Notes under the pieces: generated by a model
Told to the model about the DNA's origin: nothing
What the model saw: only the letters and a program-made list of their open reading frames with translations
Databases searched by the model: none
Program-made: the position numbers and the translations under genes
Shown here: one piece after another, positions 1 to 8,858 of the stretch
Position numbering within the stretch: the stretch's first letter is position 1
How the letters are laid out: the number at the start of each line of letters is the position of its first letter
Assembly (NCBI GenBank): GCA_020024645.1
Contig: JAHHTN010000018.1
Coordinates: 1-32,983 of the forward strand
DNA from: Faecalimonas sp.
Lineage (GTDB): Bacteria; Bacillota; Clostridia; Lachnospirales; Lachnospiraceae
Reading direction: 5' to 3'
Length of the DNA: 32,983 nt

Positions 1-93
1 TTTTCATAATAGAATAATATAAAAAAGCTATAACATATAAAAAATGCATAAATGTATTGGTTTTTAATTGGTTAAAAAGCACAAAAAACAAAA

Positions 94-99
94 TATAAT
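94..99 (+). promoter_or_regulatory. possible -10 element of the GH95 gene
   Basis: A perfect TATAAT lies in the A-rich leader about 95 bases before the fucosidase start. No good -35 sits at the usual distance: TTGGTT is 20 bases upstream, which is too far. The rest of bases 1-192 is A/T-rich and shows no gene. Tentative. Confidence 0.3.
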
Positions 100-192
100 A
101 CAAAAAAATAAGTAAAAAATGCAAATCATAAATTATAGGACAGAGATATACTTAAAATAGTATCTAAAAAAATATAAAAGGAAGGAAAAAAT

Positions 193-3100
193 ATGAAAAG
201 GAAAAGTTTCAAAAAGATTTTAGCAGGTGTATGTGCACTTACATTAACTGCAACTTCTATTCCGTTTTCGATGCAAACAGAGGCGAAAGAAACGCCTTCT
301 GACAAAAGCGGATTGCGTCTTTGGTATGATGAACCTGCGTCAAAGGGAACAAATATTTTAAGTGGTGGAAGTTTTGGTACTACACCAGAAGATAACACAT
401 GGCAACAGCAGACGCTTCCGATTGGAAATAGTTTTATGGGGGCAAATGTTTATGGTGAAATTGGTAAAGAAAGGTTAACATTCAATCAGAAAACTCTTTG
501 GAATGGTGGACCAAGTACCCAAAGACCAAATTACCAAGGCGGTAATAAAATTAATGCAGACAATGGAAAGAAAATGTCTGATGTTTATAAGGAAATTATA
601 GAGTTATATAAAAAAGGCGAAGATGCCAGAGCAAATCAACTTGCAGCAAAATTAATCGGAGAAGAAGCTGGATATGGGGCTTATCAATCATGGGGAGATA
701 TTTATGTTGATTTTAAGTTTGATGAAAGCAAGGCGAAAAATTATGTTCGTGATTTAGATATCGAAAATGCAGTGGCATCGGTTGATTTTGATTATAATAG
801 TACAAAAATGCATAGAGAATATTTTGTCAGTTATCCAGATAATGTAATGGCAATGAAATTTACTGCAAATGGTAATGAGAAATTGAACTTTGATATTTCT
901 TTTCCAATTGATAATGCAGAAAATGTAGTAAATCGTAAATTGGGTAAAGATGTTCAAACAACAGTTAAGGATAACACAATAACAGTAGCTGGACATATGC
1001 AAGATAATCAGTTGAAACTGAATGGAAAAGTAAAAGTAGAAACAAAGAATGGAGATATCCAGACAAAAGATGGAGATAAACTTCAAGTTTCAAATGCTTC
1101 AGAAGTAATTGTTTATGTTTCAGCTGATACAGATTATAAAAATGATTATCCAAAATATCGTACAGGTGAAACAGAAGAACAATTAAATTCCAGTGTACAA
1201 AAGGTTATTGATAAAGCAAGTCAAAAAGGATACGAAAAAGTAAAAGAAGATCATATCACAGATTATTCAAAAATCTTTTCACGTGTACAGTTAGACTTGG
1301 GACAGAATGTACCAAGTAAGACAACAGATATTTTATTAAATGATTACAAAGCTAAGAAAAATACAGAAGCAGAAAATAGAGCATTAGAAGTATTATTGTT
1401 TCAGTATGGAAGATATTTGACAATTGCTTCTTCAAGAGAAGGAGATTTGCCAGCTAACTTGCAGGGAGTATGGCAGAATCGTGTAGGTGATGCTAATAGA
1501 GTTCCGTGGGGTTCAGACTATCATATGAATGTAAATTTACAAATGAATTATTGGCCAACTTATTCTACAAATATGGCAGAATGTGCTACACCATTGGTAG
1601 ACTACATTAATTCTCTTGTTGAACCAGGTAAAGTCACAGCAAAAACATATTTTGGTGTGGAAAAGGGTGGATTTACAGCACATACACAAAATACACCATT
1701 TGGTTGGACTTGTCCGGGTTGGAATTTTAGTTGGGGCTGGTCCCCAGCAGCGCTTCCTTGGATTTTACAGAACTGTTGGGAATACTATGAATATACAGGC
1801 GATGTAAAATATATGGAAGAACATATTTATCCAATGTTAAAGGAAGCAGCTCTTTTATATGATCAGATTTTAATTGAAGATAAAAAGACAGGCAGACTTG
1901 TTTCAGCGCCAGCATATTCACCAGAACATGGACCAGTTACAGCTGGAAATACATATGAACAATCTTTGATTTGGCAGTTATATGAAGATGTTTCTACAGC
2001 GGCTGAAATCTTAGGAAAAGATGAAGCAAAAGTAAAAGAATGGCGTGAAAGACAAGCAAAATTAAAACCAATTGAAATTGGTGATAGCGGACAGATTAAA
2101 GAATGGTATACAGAAACAACTTTAGGAAGTATGGGTTCAAAAGGACATAGACATATGTCACATTTATTAGGACTTTTCCCAGGAGATTTGATTTCTGTGG
2201 ATAATGCAGATTATATGGATGCTGCAATCGTATCACTCAAAGAAAGAGGAGATACAAGTACAGGCTGGGGAATGGGTCAGAGAATAAATGCATGGGCTAG
2301 AACTGGTAATGGAAATCAGGCACATAAATTAATTCAAAACTTATTCCGCGATGGTATTTATCCAAACCTTTGGGACAGTCATGCACCATTCCAAATTGAT
2401 GGAAACTTTGGTATGACATCAGGTGTGGCAGAGATGTTATTACAGAGCAATATGGGCTATATTAACATGCTTCCATCATTGCCAGATGTATGGGCAAACG
2501 GAAATGTTAAAGGGCTTGTTGCACGTGGTAACTTTGAAGTAAACATGAAATGGGCAAATAAAAATGTAACAGAAGCAACAATTTTGTCTAAAAATGGTGG
2601 AAAAGCAACTGTTCAGGTGAAAAATGCTTCATTAGCAACTGTTTTAGATGAAAGTGGAAAAGTGGTAGAAATAAAACCAATTTCAGCAGACAGAATTTCT
2701 TTTGACACAAAAAAAGGTCAGAAATATATAATTAAAAACATTCCAGCAGGTGTAGAAATCCCTACAGGACTTATTGCAGAAAGAATAGATGCGAATAACG
2801 TAAATCTAACTTGGGATGAAGCCAAAGCAGAAGGAAGAACATTTAATGTATATCGTAAAGTAGAAAACGGTGATGTACAGTTAATAGAAAGTAATATAAA
2901 GACAAATTCTTATAAAGATATTACTGCAGATAAAAAACTTGGGGAAATGAAATATCAAATTACAGCAGTAGTGGCAGGACAAGAATCAAAGAAAACAGAA
3001 TTTGTTTTGGTAAATGATATGAGCGATATGGCAGGAATGATTGATGACAGAGATAATCGCGTGAAATATCATGGAGCATGGGCAAACTGGGATGAGGCGG

Positions 3101-5418
3101 TGAATTATAATGGTACAATTAAATACTTAGAAACACCAAAAGGTGGAGAAACAGCGTCTCTTACATTTGTCGGAACGGGAATTGAGGTAGTTACATGTAC
3201 AAATAATGACCGTGGTATGCTTGAAGTACTTATTGATGGAAAAACACAAGGAGAAGTAGATACATATAGTGCGACAACAGAACGTCAGAAAGTTATATTT
3301 ACAAAGAAAGATTTGTCAAAAACTCCTGAGAAGCATACGATTACCTTAAAAGTGTTAAATAAGAGTAGTCAAGGCGAAGGGAAACGTACAAAAGTAGAAT
3401 TGGATGCATTTAATGTATTAGACAGTACAAGTGTAAAACCTTCTGCTGTACAAGTATCTACAGTATCTGGTATTACAACAGTAGGAAAAGCAAACAGTAC
3501 TATACAGATGCAAGCAGAAGTATCACCAAAAGAAGTGAAAGATAAGAGCGTAATGTGGACATCTTCAGATGATTCGATTGCAACAGTAAATGAAGCAGGT
3601 CTTGTGACAATAAAAGATAAAAATGGTAATGTTAAGATTAAAGCAGTGTCAAAAGTGGATAAAACAAAATCAGGTGAAAAGACATTGAAAGTAGCCATTA
3701 AAAAGAGCAATGAAGTTCAAGAAACAATTGTAGAAGATGGAACAAAGACTGGTAATCAAGGAACTAGAAACGATCAAATAACATGGCATGGAAATTGGTC
3801 TACATGGGCTGGTGAAACAAAACATCATGGTGGAACAAAGACAGAAACAGGAAACGGGGCAGATTCTATAGGGTCATATTTTGAATATAAGTTTACAGGA
3901 ACAGGTATTGAAGTCTACAGCCATAAAAATACAACACAGGGAAGTTTCACAATTTATCTTGACAATAAAGTGGTAGAAGAAACAGCGTCTCTTGATGGAA
4001 ATGATGTAGCACAATCATTGGTATATTCTAATAAAGAATTGTCAAATGGAGAACATACAATTAAGTGTGTTGTAAAAGCGAGAAATGGAAAGAACCAAGC
4101 AAATCTTGATTATTTAAAAGTTTTCTCTTCTGTAGAAAATATTAAAGTAGATAAATCTAGATTACAGGATACGATTGAAGAAGCTTCAAAATTTTCAGAA
4201 GTGGCATATACACAAGAAAAATGGACAGCATTTAAAAAAGTGTACGATGATGCTGTGAAAGTTATGAATAAAGATGATGCAACACAAGATGAGGTTAATA
4301 AGGCACAAAAAGATTTAGAAACAGCAATTACAACATTAGGAAAAGCACAAGCTCCTGTTGTAAAAGATGAAAAAGGAAAAGCAATTCTTGTTGAATCAAA
4401 ATTAGTAGCATTAGAATGGGATGCTGTTCGTGGAGCAACTTCTTACGAAATTGTAGATACAGAACATAATGTAAAAGAAGAAGCTACAGACACATTTGTA
4501 AAAGTAAAAGCATTGCAACCAGGAGCAACATATAACTTCAAGATTTACGCAGTAAATGAAGGCGGAAAATCATCAAAAGCAATTGAAGTAAATAATGTAA
4601 CAACAATAGATCCAAATGCGGACAATACACTTCCTTCAGTAACAGATATCGTAAAAACAGTTTCTGGAAAAGATAGTGTAAAATTAACATGGAAAGCACC
4701 AGCAACTATAGAGGTGGCAGGATATATCGTATATGTAGATGGTGTGAAAAAAGGAACAACAGATAAAGAAGAATTTATTTTAGCTGGACTTGAAAAAGAC
4801 AAAATATATGTTGTAAAGATTATTGCATTTGATAAGAAAGGACATCAGTCACTTCCAGCGCAGTTTGCTTTTGCGTTTAGTGAAGAAAAAGAAGAGCAGG
4901 TAATCGTAAGTGTAACAGAACCTGAAAGTTTAACAGTAGAAAAAGGAACTGCATTTGATAAATTAAATTTACCAAAAACAGTTATGGTACAGTTAGAATC
5001 AGGATTAGACAAAGAACTTCCAGTGAAATGGGACAAAGGCGACTATAATAGCGATGAAAATGAAACTTACACATTACATGGAACATTAGAGTTAAAAGAT
5101 GGTGTGATAAATCCGAATGATGTTTCTGCTACAATCAAAGTAATTGTAAAATCAGAAACAATTACTCCTCCAAATCCTGATGGAAATGGAGATAACAATG
5201 GTGGAAATAATAATGGTGGGAACCATAATAATGGAAACCATGACGGAAATAATAGTGGAAACAATAACGGAACTGTAAATGGAAATGGCAGTCAGAATAG
5301 TAATCAGAATAGTTCTGTAAAAACAGGTGATACAGCACCTATTGTATTATGGGGAATCGTTGGTTTATGTGCTATTACAGGTATAGGGATTGTTATTAGA
5401 AGAAGAAAAATGAGATAA
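193..5418 (+). CDS. secreted, wall-anchored GH95 alpha-L-fucosidase (multi-domain)
   Basis: Probable 1,2-alpha-L-fucosidase that removes terminal fucose from host glycans at the cell surface. It starts at ATG 193 behind an AAGGAAGG ribosome site. Residues 1-31 are a signal peptide. The GH95 N-domain begins near residue 41, and the catalytic barrel carries N446-V-N448, E578 in SPEHGP and D736 in QIDGNFG. These match, by my reading, the Asn/Asn/Glu/Asp set known from Bifidobacterium AfcA. After it come an FN3-like domain (~857-938), a beta-sandwich (~950-1077), a Big2-like Ig domain (~1081-1172), a second copy of the beta-sandwich (~1178-1312), a FIVAR-like helical unit (~1319-1386), two FN3 domains (~1387-1563), another Ig-like domain (~1570-1655) and an Asn/Gly-rich linker (~1658-1706). 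The C-terminus is a sorting signal: V1709-K-T-G-D, a hydrophobic helix and RRRKMR. The family is secure; the linkage specificity is inferred. Confidence 0.93.
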   Translation: MKRKSFKKILAGVCALTLTATSIPFSMQTEAKETPSDKSGLRLWYDEPASKGTNILSGGSFGTTPEDNTWQQQTLPIGNSFMGANVYGEIGKERLTFNQKTLWNGGPSTQRPNYQGGNKINADNGKKMSDVYKEIIELYKKGEDARANQLAAKLIGEEAGYGAYQSWGDIYVDFKFDESKAKNYVRDLDIENAVASVDFDYNSTKMHREYFVSYPDNVMAMKFTANGNEKLNFDISFPIDNAENVVNRKLGKDVQTTVKDNTITVAGHMQDNQLKLNGKVKVETKNGDIQTKDGDKLQVSNASEVIVYVSADTDYKNDYPKYRTGETEEQLNSSVQKVIDKASQKGYEKVKEDHITDYSKIFSRVQLDLGQNVPSKTTDILLNDYKAKKNTEAENRALEVLLFQYGRYLTIASSREGDLPANLQGVWQNRVGDANRVPWGSDYHMNVNLQMNYWPTYSTNMAECATPLVDYINSLVEPGKVTAKTYFGVEKGGFTAHTQNTPFGWTCPGWNFSWGWSPAALPWILQNCWEYYEYTGDVKYMEEHIYPMLKEAALLYDQILIEDKKTGRLVSAPAYSPEHGPVTAGNTYEQSLIWQLYEDVSTAAEILGKDEAKVKEWRERQAKLKPIEIGDSGQIKEWYTETTLGSMGSKGHRHMSHLLGLFPGDLISVDNADYMDAAIVSLKERGDTSTGWGMGQRINAWARTGNGNQAHKLIQNLFRDGIYPNLWDSHAPFQIDGNFGMTSGVAEMLLQSNMGYINMLPSLPDVWANGNVKGLVARGNFEVNMKWANKNVTEATILSKNGGKATVQVKNASLATVLDESGKVVEIKPISADRISFDTKKGQKYIIKNIPAGVEIPTGLIAERIDANNVNLTWDEAKAEGRTFNVYRKVENGDVQLIESNIKTNSYKDITADKKLGEMKYQITAVVAGQESKKTEFVLVNDMSDMAGMIDDRDNRVKYHGAWANWDEAVNYNGTIKYLETPKGGETASLTFVGTGIEVVTCTNNDRGMLEVLIDGKTQGEVDTYSATTERQKVIFTKKDLSKTPEKHTITLKVLNKSSQGEGKRTKVELDAFNVLDSTSVKPSAVQVSTVSGITTVGKANSTIQMQAEVSPKEVKDKSVMWTSSDDSIATVNEAGLVTIKDKNGNVKIKAVSKVDKTKSGEKTLKVAIKKSNEVQETIVEDGTKTGNQGTRNDQITWHGNWSTWAGETKHHGGTKTETGNGADSIGSYFEYKFTGTGIEVYSHKNTTQGSFTIYLDNKVVEETASLDGNDVAQSLVYSNKELSNGEHTIKCVVKARNGKNQANLDYLKVFSSVENIKVDKSRLQDTIEEASKFSEVAYTQEKWTAFKKVYDDAVKVMNKDDATQDEVNKAQKDLETAITTLGKAQAPVVKDEKGKAILVESKLVALEWDAVRGATSYEIVDTEHNVKEEATDTFVKVKALQPGATYNFKIYAVNEGGKSSKAIEVNNVTTIDPNADNTLPSVTDIVKTVSGKDSVKLTWKAPATIEVAGYIVYVDGVKKGTTDKEEFILAGLEKDKIYVVKIIAFDKKGHQSLPAQFAFAFSEEKEEQVIVSVTEPESLTVEKGTAFDKLNLPKTVMVQLESGLDKELPVKWDKGDYNSDENETYTLHGTLELKDGVINPNDVSATIKVIVKSETITPPNPDGNGDNNGGNNNGGNHNNGNHDGNNSGNNNGTVNGNGSQNSNQNSSVKTGDTAPIVLWGIVGLCAITGIGIVIRRRKMR

Positions 5419-5434
5419 TAACTTAATAAGAAAA

Positions 5435-5462
5435 TGGGGAGATAGCATTTGCTATCTCCCCA
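5435..5462 (+). terminator. remaining hairpin of the former GH95/merR bidirectional terminator
   Basis: TGGGGAGATAGC (5435-5446), loop ATTT, then GCTATCTCCCCA (5451-5462) is a perfect 12-bp stem 16 bases after the fucosidase stop. It is no longer followed by a T-run because the insertion sequence starts at 5463. Joining 5462 to 6971 restores the right arm GCTATCTCCCCATTTTCTTA, an exact 20-base complement of TAAGAAAATGGGGAGATAGC (5427-5446). So the original was a bidirectional intrinsic terminator. Confidence 0.8.
5455..5462. repeat. IS256 target-site duplication, left copy
   Basis: TCTCCCCA directly before the left inverted repeat; identical to 6963-6970. Confidence 0.88.
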
Positions 5463-5489
5463 GAGCCTGTGAAAAAATCTCTGTAAATT
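5463..5489 (+). repeat. left terminal inverted repeat of the IS256 element
   Basis: Begins GAGCCTGTGAAA. It matches the reverse complement of 6936-6962 at 20 of 27 positions; the mismatches fall at positions 3-5, 13-15 and 17. Confidence 0.85.
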
Positions 5490-5546
5490 AAACACTATAA
5501 AGGTCTTCTATGATAAAATATATTAAATCATAGGAGGCCTTTTATT

Positions 5547-6791
5547 ATGGCAAACAGAAAAAAAGAAGTTTACAAACCAAAACCGATGACAGAAGGAAAA
5601 AGAAATCTTATTCAGGGACTGCTTCAGGAGTACGATATCCAATCAGCAGATGATATTCAGGAGGCACTTAAAGATCTGCTTTCCGGAACCATTCAAGATA
5701 TGCTTGAAACGGAAATGGACAATCACCTTGGCTATGATCGTTACGAAAGATCCAGCGAACCTAATTACCGTAATGGAACAAAGTCTAAAACCGTTCGTAG
5801 TAAATATGGTGAATTCGAAGTGGATGTACCTCAGGATCGCCAGAGTTCTTTTGAACCACATATTCTTCCAAAACGTCAAAAAGATATTTCTTCAATTGAT
5901 GACAAGATTATTGCAATGTATGCAAAGGGGATGACTACACGACAGATTTCAGAAACCATAGAGGATATTTATGGCTTTGAAGTAAGTGAAGGAATGGTAT
6001 CCGATATCACAGATAAGCTTCTTCCCCAAATTGATGAATGGCAGAATCGTCCCTTATCACCTGTATACCCGATCGTTTTTATTGATGCTGTGCACTTCTC
6101 TGTACGTGATGATGGCATAATCAGGAAGTTGGCTGCATATGTGGTACTTGGCATCAATGAAGATGGTATGAAAGAAGTCTTAAGTATTGTTGTGGGCGAA
6201 AACGAAAGCAGTAAGTACTGGCTTTCTGTATTGAACAGCCTGAAAAATCGTGGAGTTCAGGATATTCTCATTCTCTGCTCAGATGGATTGACAGGAATCA
6301 AGGATGCAATCTCTACAGCATTTCCTAAAACAGAACAACAGCGTTGTATCGTACATATGGTTAGAAATACGCTGAAATATGTTGCAAACAAAGATATGAA
6401 AGCCTTTGCAAAAGATTTAAAGACAATCTATACGGCTGCAAGCGAAGAAACTGCCAGAAAGCAACTAGAGACTGTAACAAAGAAATGGTCTGGACAATAT
6501 CCGAATTCCATGAACCGTTGGCATGATAATTGGGATGCAATCTGTCCAATCTTCAAGTTTTCCAAGGATGTCCGTACCGCTTTTTATACTACGAATGCAA
6601 TTGAATCACTGAATTCATGCTATCGTAGATTGAACAAGCAAAGGAGCGTATTTCCAAGTTCCCAGGCACTAATGAAAGCGCTATATCTAGGTACTTTTGA
6701 AATTGCAAAAAAATGGACAATGTCGATCCGCAACTGGGGGAAAGTACGTGGGGAATTGGAAATTATGTACCCTGACCGACTGATGATATAA
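5547..6791 (+). CDS. IS256-family transposase (Transposase_mut, DDE)
   Basis: This 414-residue protein is full length for IS256-type (mutator-like) transposases. The N-terminal third is the DNA-binding part, with the DMLETEMDNHLGY signature near residues 51-63. The RNase H-like catalytic core shows D180 (VFIDAVHF), D246 (LCSDGLTG) and E353 (TNAIESLN). The conserved C267-x2-H270 pair lies between the second Asp and the Glu. The start at 5547 follows AGGAGG with good spacing. No frameshift or truncation is visible, so it is probably active. Transcription that leaks out of the fucosidase gene would enter it in the sense direction. Confidence 0.95.
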   Translation: MANRKKEVYKPKPMTEGKRNLIQGLLQEYDIQSADDIQEALKDLLSGTIQDMLETEMDNHLGYDRYERSSEPNYRNGTKSKTVRSKYGEFEVDVPQDRQSSFEPHILPKRQKDISSIDDKIIAMYAKGMTTRQISETIEDIYGFEVSEGMVSDITDKLLPQIDEWQNRPLSPVYPIVFIDAVHFSVRDDGIIRKLAAYVVLGINEDGMKEVLSIVVGENESSKYWLSVLNSLKNRGVQDILILCSDGLTGIKDAISTAFPKTEQQRCIVHMVRNTLKYVANKDMKAFAKDLKTIYTAASEETARKQLETVTKKWSGQYPNSMNRWHDNWDAICPIFKFSKDVRTAFYTTNAIESLNSCYRRLNKQRSVFPSSQALMKALYLGTFEIAKKWTMSIRNWGKVRGELEIMYPDRLMI

Positions 6792-6805
6792 TTCCGAATA
6801 ACATG

Positions 6806-6839
6806 CCCAGAAAAATATACACCCAGTTATTTTTCTGGG
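6806..6839 (+). terminator. hairpin after the transposase gene inside the IS
   Basis: CCCAGAAAAATA (6806-6817) pairs with TATTTTTCTGGG (6828-6839) as a 12-bp stem, 14 bases after the transposase stop. There is no clear T-run afterwards, so it may be a weak terminator or simply protect the transcript end. Confidence 0.45.
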
Positions 6840-6935
6840 TGCTCTTGACATGTTCGTTTATTTTTGCTATTAAATAGACAACGGCTTAATCGCAGAAAAC
6901 TGCCATCAAGCCGCTCAATTATCATAGAAGATCTC

Positions 6936-6962
6936 AATTTACAGAAAAAATTTCACACTGTC
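6936..6962 (-). repeat. right terminal inverted repeat of the IS256 element
   Basis: Read on the minus strand it begins GACAGTGTGAAA and ends CTGTAAATT, the partner of 5463-5489. Confidence 0.85.
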
Positions 6963-6970
6963 TCTCCCCA
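6963..6970. repeat. IS256 target-site duplication, right copy
   Basis: TCTCCCCA directly after the right inverted repeat; identical to 5455-5462. Confidence 0.88.
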
Positions 6971-6975
6971 TTTTC

Positions 6976-7554
6976 TTAGATTTCGCCGATACCAAGAAGA
7001 CGGCGAAATTTTTTTGTTGCAGAAGATTTTCCAGCTTCTTTTCGCAATGTCTGTTGTTGGCGAATAAGGGAATCTAATTTTTTGAAACGTTCTTCTTCTT
7101 GCCGTTCTTTTGCTTCTAAAAGAAAACTAACTTCTTTTGTTACCTTTTCGCTGACGGCTTTTGTAACAGAGGCTTCTAATGCTTTGTTATTTTGTTCAAG
7201 GATATGTTGAAAAGCTTGTCCAAGAAGAGCTTGTACTTGCTCATGTTTATGGTCTTGTACAATTTCTGCTTTGGAAATAGTCATTTCTGTCATTTCTTTT
7301 GTCTGTGCCATTTTCTGTTCTTTTAGACGAAGAATATCAGGTATCATATTTTTTAAATCTTTTAAAAACATTCCTTGTGCCTTTAGTTCTTTGATACAAC
7401 GGAATAGTTGTATGTTCTCTTCTGTATAGTACCGATGTCCCATTTCTGTACGTCCAATAGGTAGTTCTAACTCTTCTTCCCAATAGCGTAGGACATGCGT
7501 TTCTACATTAACACGTTTAGACGCTTCAGAAATCATATAATGGACTTCGCCCAT
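6976..7554 (-). CDS. MerR-family transcriptional regulator
   Basis: A 192-residue cytoplasmic DNA-binding protein. Residues ~6-75 form a MerR winged helix-turn-helix: MISEASKRVNVETHVLRYWE, then the wing RTEMGHRYYTEENI and the helix LKAQGMFLKDLK. The rest is a long, charged, probably coiled-coil region rich in Glu, Lys and Gln, with no Cys cluster of the metal-sensing type, so the signal it senses cannot be read. The start follows GGAGGCG on the minus strand. Its stop codon TAA (6978-6976) lies inside the old palindromic terminator. The IS at 6962 has therefore cut off the gene's own terminator, while the coding sequence is intact. Regulated genes are unknown; the next gene on the same strand is a ferredoxin. 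Confidence 0.88.
   Translation of the reverse strand: MGEVHYMISEASKRVNVETHVLRYWEEELELPIGRTEMGHRYYTEENIQLFRCIKELKAQGMFLKDLKNMIPDILRLKEQKMAQTKEMTEMTISKAEIVQDHKHEQVQALLGQAFQHILEQNNKALEASVTKAVSEKVTKEVSFLLEAKERQEEERFKKLDSLIRQQQTLRKEAGKSSATKKFRRLLGIGEI
6980..7015 (+). terminator. plus-strand terminator-like hairpin in the 3' end of the MerR gene
   Basis: ATTTCGCCG (6980-6988) and CGGCGAAAT (7001-7009) form a 9-bp stem followed by seven T residues on the plus strand. It would stop transcription arriving from the IS or the fucosidase gene before it runs far antisense into the MerR gene. It overlaps the MerR coding end, so protein-coding constraint also shapes it. Confidence 0.5.
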
Positions 7555-7677
7555 ACAATCGCCTCCTAAGTTATTCTATATCGTTTTAATACATCTTAAT
7601 CATACCATAGAATATAGTGTAAGATAAAAAGTTTTGACCGCAAGTTTTGACAATATTTGCGAACATTTCAAAAAGCA

Positions 7678-7720
7678 AAAGGAGTATAGCGAAACGGTAT
7701 TTGTTTCACTATACTCCTTT
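7678..7720 (-). terminator. terminator of the ferredoxin gene
   Basis: An 18-bp stem with a single mismatch (7678-7695 with 7703-7720, loop 7696-7702) lies about 30 bases past the ferredoxin stop. On the minus strand it is followed by the T-rich TTTTGCTTTTT. A typical intrinsic terminator. Confidence 0.85.
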
Positions 7721-7748
7721 AGACTGATGTCCAATATATAACTTGTTA

Positions 7749-7919
7749 TTATTGAGCAGAGATTGCTCCTGTTGGACACTGTGCTGCACAAGCACCACAG
7801 TCTACACAAGCGTCAGCATCGATTTCGTAGTGTTCAGCACCCTGAGAGATTGCTCCTACTGGGCATTCTGCTTCACAAGAACCGCAGCTTACACATTCAT
7901 CACTAATTACGTGTGCCAT
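7749..7919 (-). CDS. 2[4Fe-4S] clostridial-type ferredoxin (56 aa)
   Basis: A small soluble electron carrier for low-potential redox reactions of fermentation. The 56-residue protein carries two cluster motifs of the form CxxCxxCxxxCP: C9, C12, C15, C19-P20 and C38, C41, C44, C48-P49. The two halves look alike (CPVGAIS and CPTGAIS), as in the internally duplicated clostridial ferredoxins. The start ATG (7919-7917) follows AGGAGG on the minus strand, and the gene has its own terminator at 7678-7720, so it is probably monocistronic. It sits just downstream of the PFL activase gene. Activation of PFL in anaerobes needs a low-potential electron donor, so a functional link is possible but unproven. 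Confidence 0.95.
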   Translation of the reverse strand: MAHVISDECVSCGSCEAECPVGAISQGAEHYEIDADACVDCGACAAQCPTGAISAQ

Positions 7920-8002
7920 AGTATGTATCCTCCTTTTTTATCTGGTAAAAATAGTTCTACCATTTATAAGATTTATTCTAATACAAAATAACAAAAGATA
8001 CA

Positions 8003-8018
8003 AGAGCATTTATGCTCT
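8003..8018 (-). terminator. weak terminator after pflA
   Basis: AGAGCA and TGCTCT form a 6-bp stem with a TTTA loop, about 5 bases beyond the pflA stop. On the minus strand it is followed by the T-rich TTGTATCTTTTG. Short, so only moderately convincing. Confidence 0.45.
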
Positions 8019-8022
8019 GAAT

Positions 8023-8781
8023 TTAGTACATGTTTTTTGTTTTTCCTTTTTTGTAAGCAGAAAGAATAATGTTTTTCGCAGCAGCAGCTTCTTCCTTTGT
8101 TGCTTCACGAGTATCTTTTAAGGGATAATCCATGCCTAAATTTTCATATTTTACTTTTCCCATAGAATGATATGGAAGAACATCAAGTGCCTTTACATTA
8201 TTTAATGTACTTATAAATTCACCTAAACGTTCTAAATATTCTTGATAAAGTGTAATTCCTGGAACAACAACATGGCGAATCCATATAGGAATATTTTTTT
8301 CATCTAGATATTTTGCAAAAGCAAGAATATTTTTGTTTGATTGTCCTGTTAGCTCTCGATGTTTTTCGTCATCAATGTGTTTGATGTCGAGCATGATTAA
8401 ATCAGTTAGTCCAAGAAGAATATTTAATTTATTCATGAAAATTTTGTTGTGTGGTTGGAACATAATTCCTGAAGAGTCAATACAAGTATGTACGCCATCT
8501 TTTTTTAATTGAGTAAATAGTTCAATAAGAAAATCCATTTGTATCATTGGCTCGCCGCCGGTAACAGTTAATCCTCCGTTTCGGTAAAATGGTCGATTGG
8601 TATAAAAACCTTCTAACACTTCTGCAACAGTAAGTTGCTTGCCTATATTAACTTTCCATGTGTCTGGATTATGGCAATACTGACATCTCATAGGACAGCC
8701 TTGAAGAAAAACAACATATCGAATTCCAGGACCGTCAACTGTGCCACAACTTTCTATAGAGTGTATATAACCTTTCGTCAT
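8023..8781 (-). CDS. pflA: pyruvate formate-lyase activating enzyme (radical SAM)
   Basis: This 252-residue cytoplasmic radical-SAM enzyme uses S-adenosylmethionine and a [4Fe-4S] cluster to place the glycyl radical on PFL. The cluster motif CxxxCxxC is C29-PMR-C33-QY-C36, and the N-terminal ESCGTVDGPGIRYVVFLQGC is typical of PFL activases. It is followed by GGLTVTGGEPMIQ, the SAM-binding GGE motif. I start it at MTKGYIHS (ATG 8781-8779), preceded by GGGGG and close to the usual family length. A longer frame reaching 8865 runs through a terminator hairpin and is not credible. The gene lies about 100 bases after grcA with that hairpin between them and no visible promoter, so it is probably expressed by readthrough. 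Its substrate here would be the separate GrcA-like protein. Confidence 0.95.
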   Translation of the reverse strand: MTKGYIHSIESCGTVDGPGIRYVVFLQGCPMRCQYCHNPDTWKVNIGKQLTVAEVLEGFYTNRPFYRNGGLTVTGGEPMIQMDFLIELFTQLKKDGVHTCIDSSGIMFQPHNKIFMNKLNILLGLTDLIMLDIKHIDDEKHRELTGQSNKNILAFAKYLDEKNIPIWIRHVVVPGITLYQEYLERLGEFISTLNNVKALDVLPYHSMGKVKYENLGMDYPLKDTREATKEEAAAAKNIILSAYKKGKTKNMY

Positions 8782-8816
8782 AATAAAACCCCCTTTTATG
8801 CACAGGAACGAATGAA

Positions 8817-8858
8817 AAACCGGACAAATCCTCATGAAAGCATGAAGTTGCCCGGTTT
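8817..8858 (-). terminator. strong hairpin between grcA and pflA (terminator or attenuator)
   Basis: On the minus strand AAACCGGGCAA pairs with TTGTCCGGTTT (11 bp, one G-U). An inner 7-bp stem CTTCATG/CATGAGG has loop CTTT, with a 2-base bulge between the stems. It is followed by TTTTTC. It looks like the terminator of pflB-grcA; pflA starts only 36 bases further on with no promoter in between. Confidence 0.8.

Larger units (their letters stand above)
5463..6962 (+). mobile_element. complete IS256-family insertion sequence (1500 bp)
   Basis: The element encodes one IS256-type transposase. It is bounded by imperfect 27-bp terminal inverted repeats (5463-5489 and 6936-6962; 20 of 27 positions match without gaps, both ending in CTGTAAATT). 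The flanking octamer TCTCCCCA occurs at 5455-5462 and 6963-6970, which fits the 8-9 bp target duplication known for this family. Intact repeats, an intact transposase and an exact duplication suggest a recent, still complete copy. It interrupts the terminator shared by the fucosidase and MerR genes, with the transposase in the same direction as the fucosidase gene. Confidence 0.93.

Noticed and set aside
5201..5310. Possible tandem DNA repeat or CRISPR-like array
   Set aside because: The repetition comes from Asn/Gly codons of the wall linker; there are no spacers or constant repeats.
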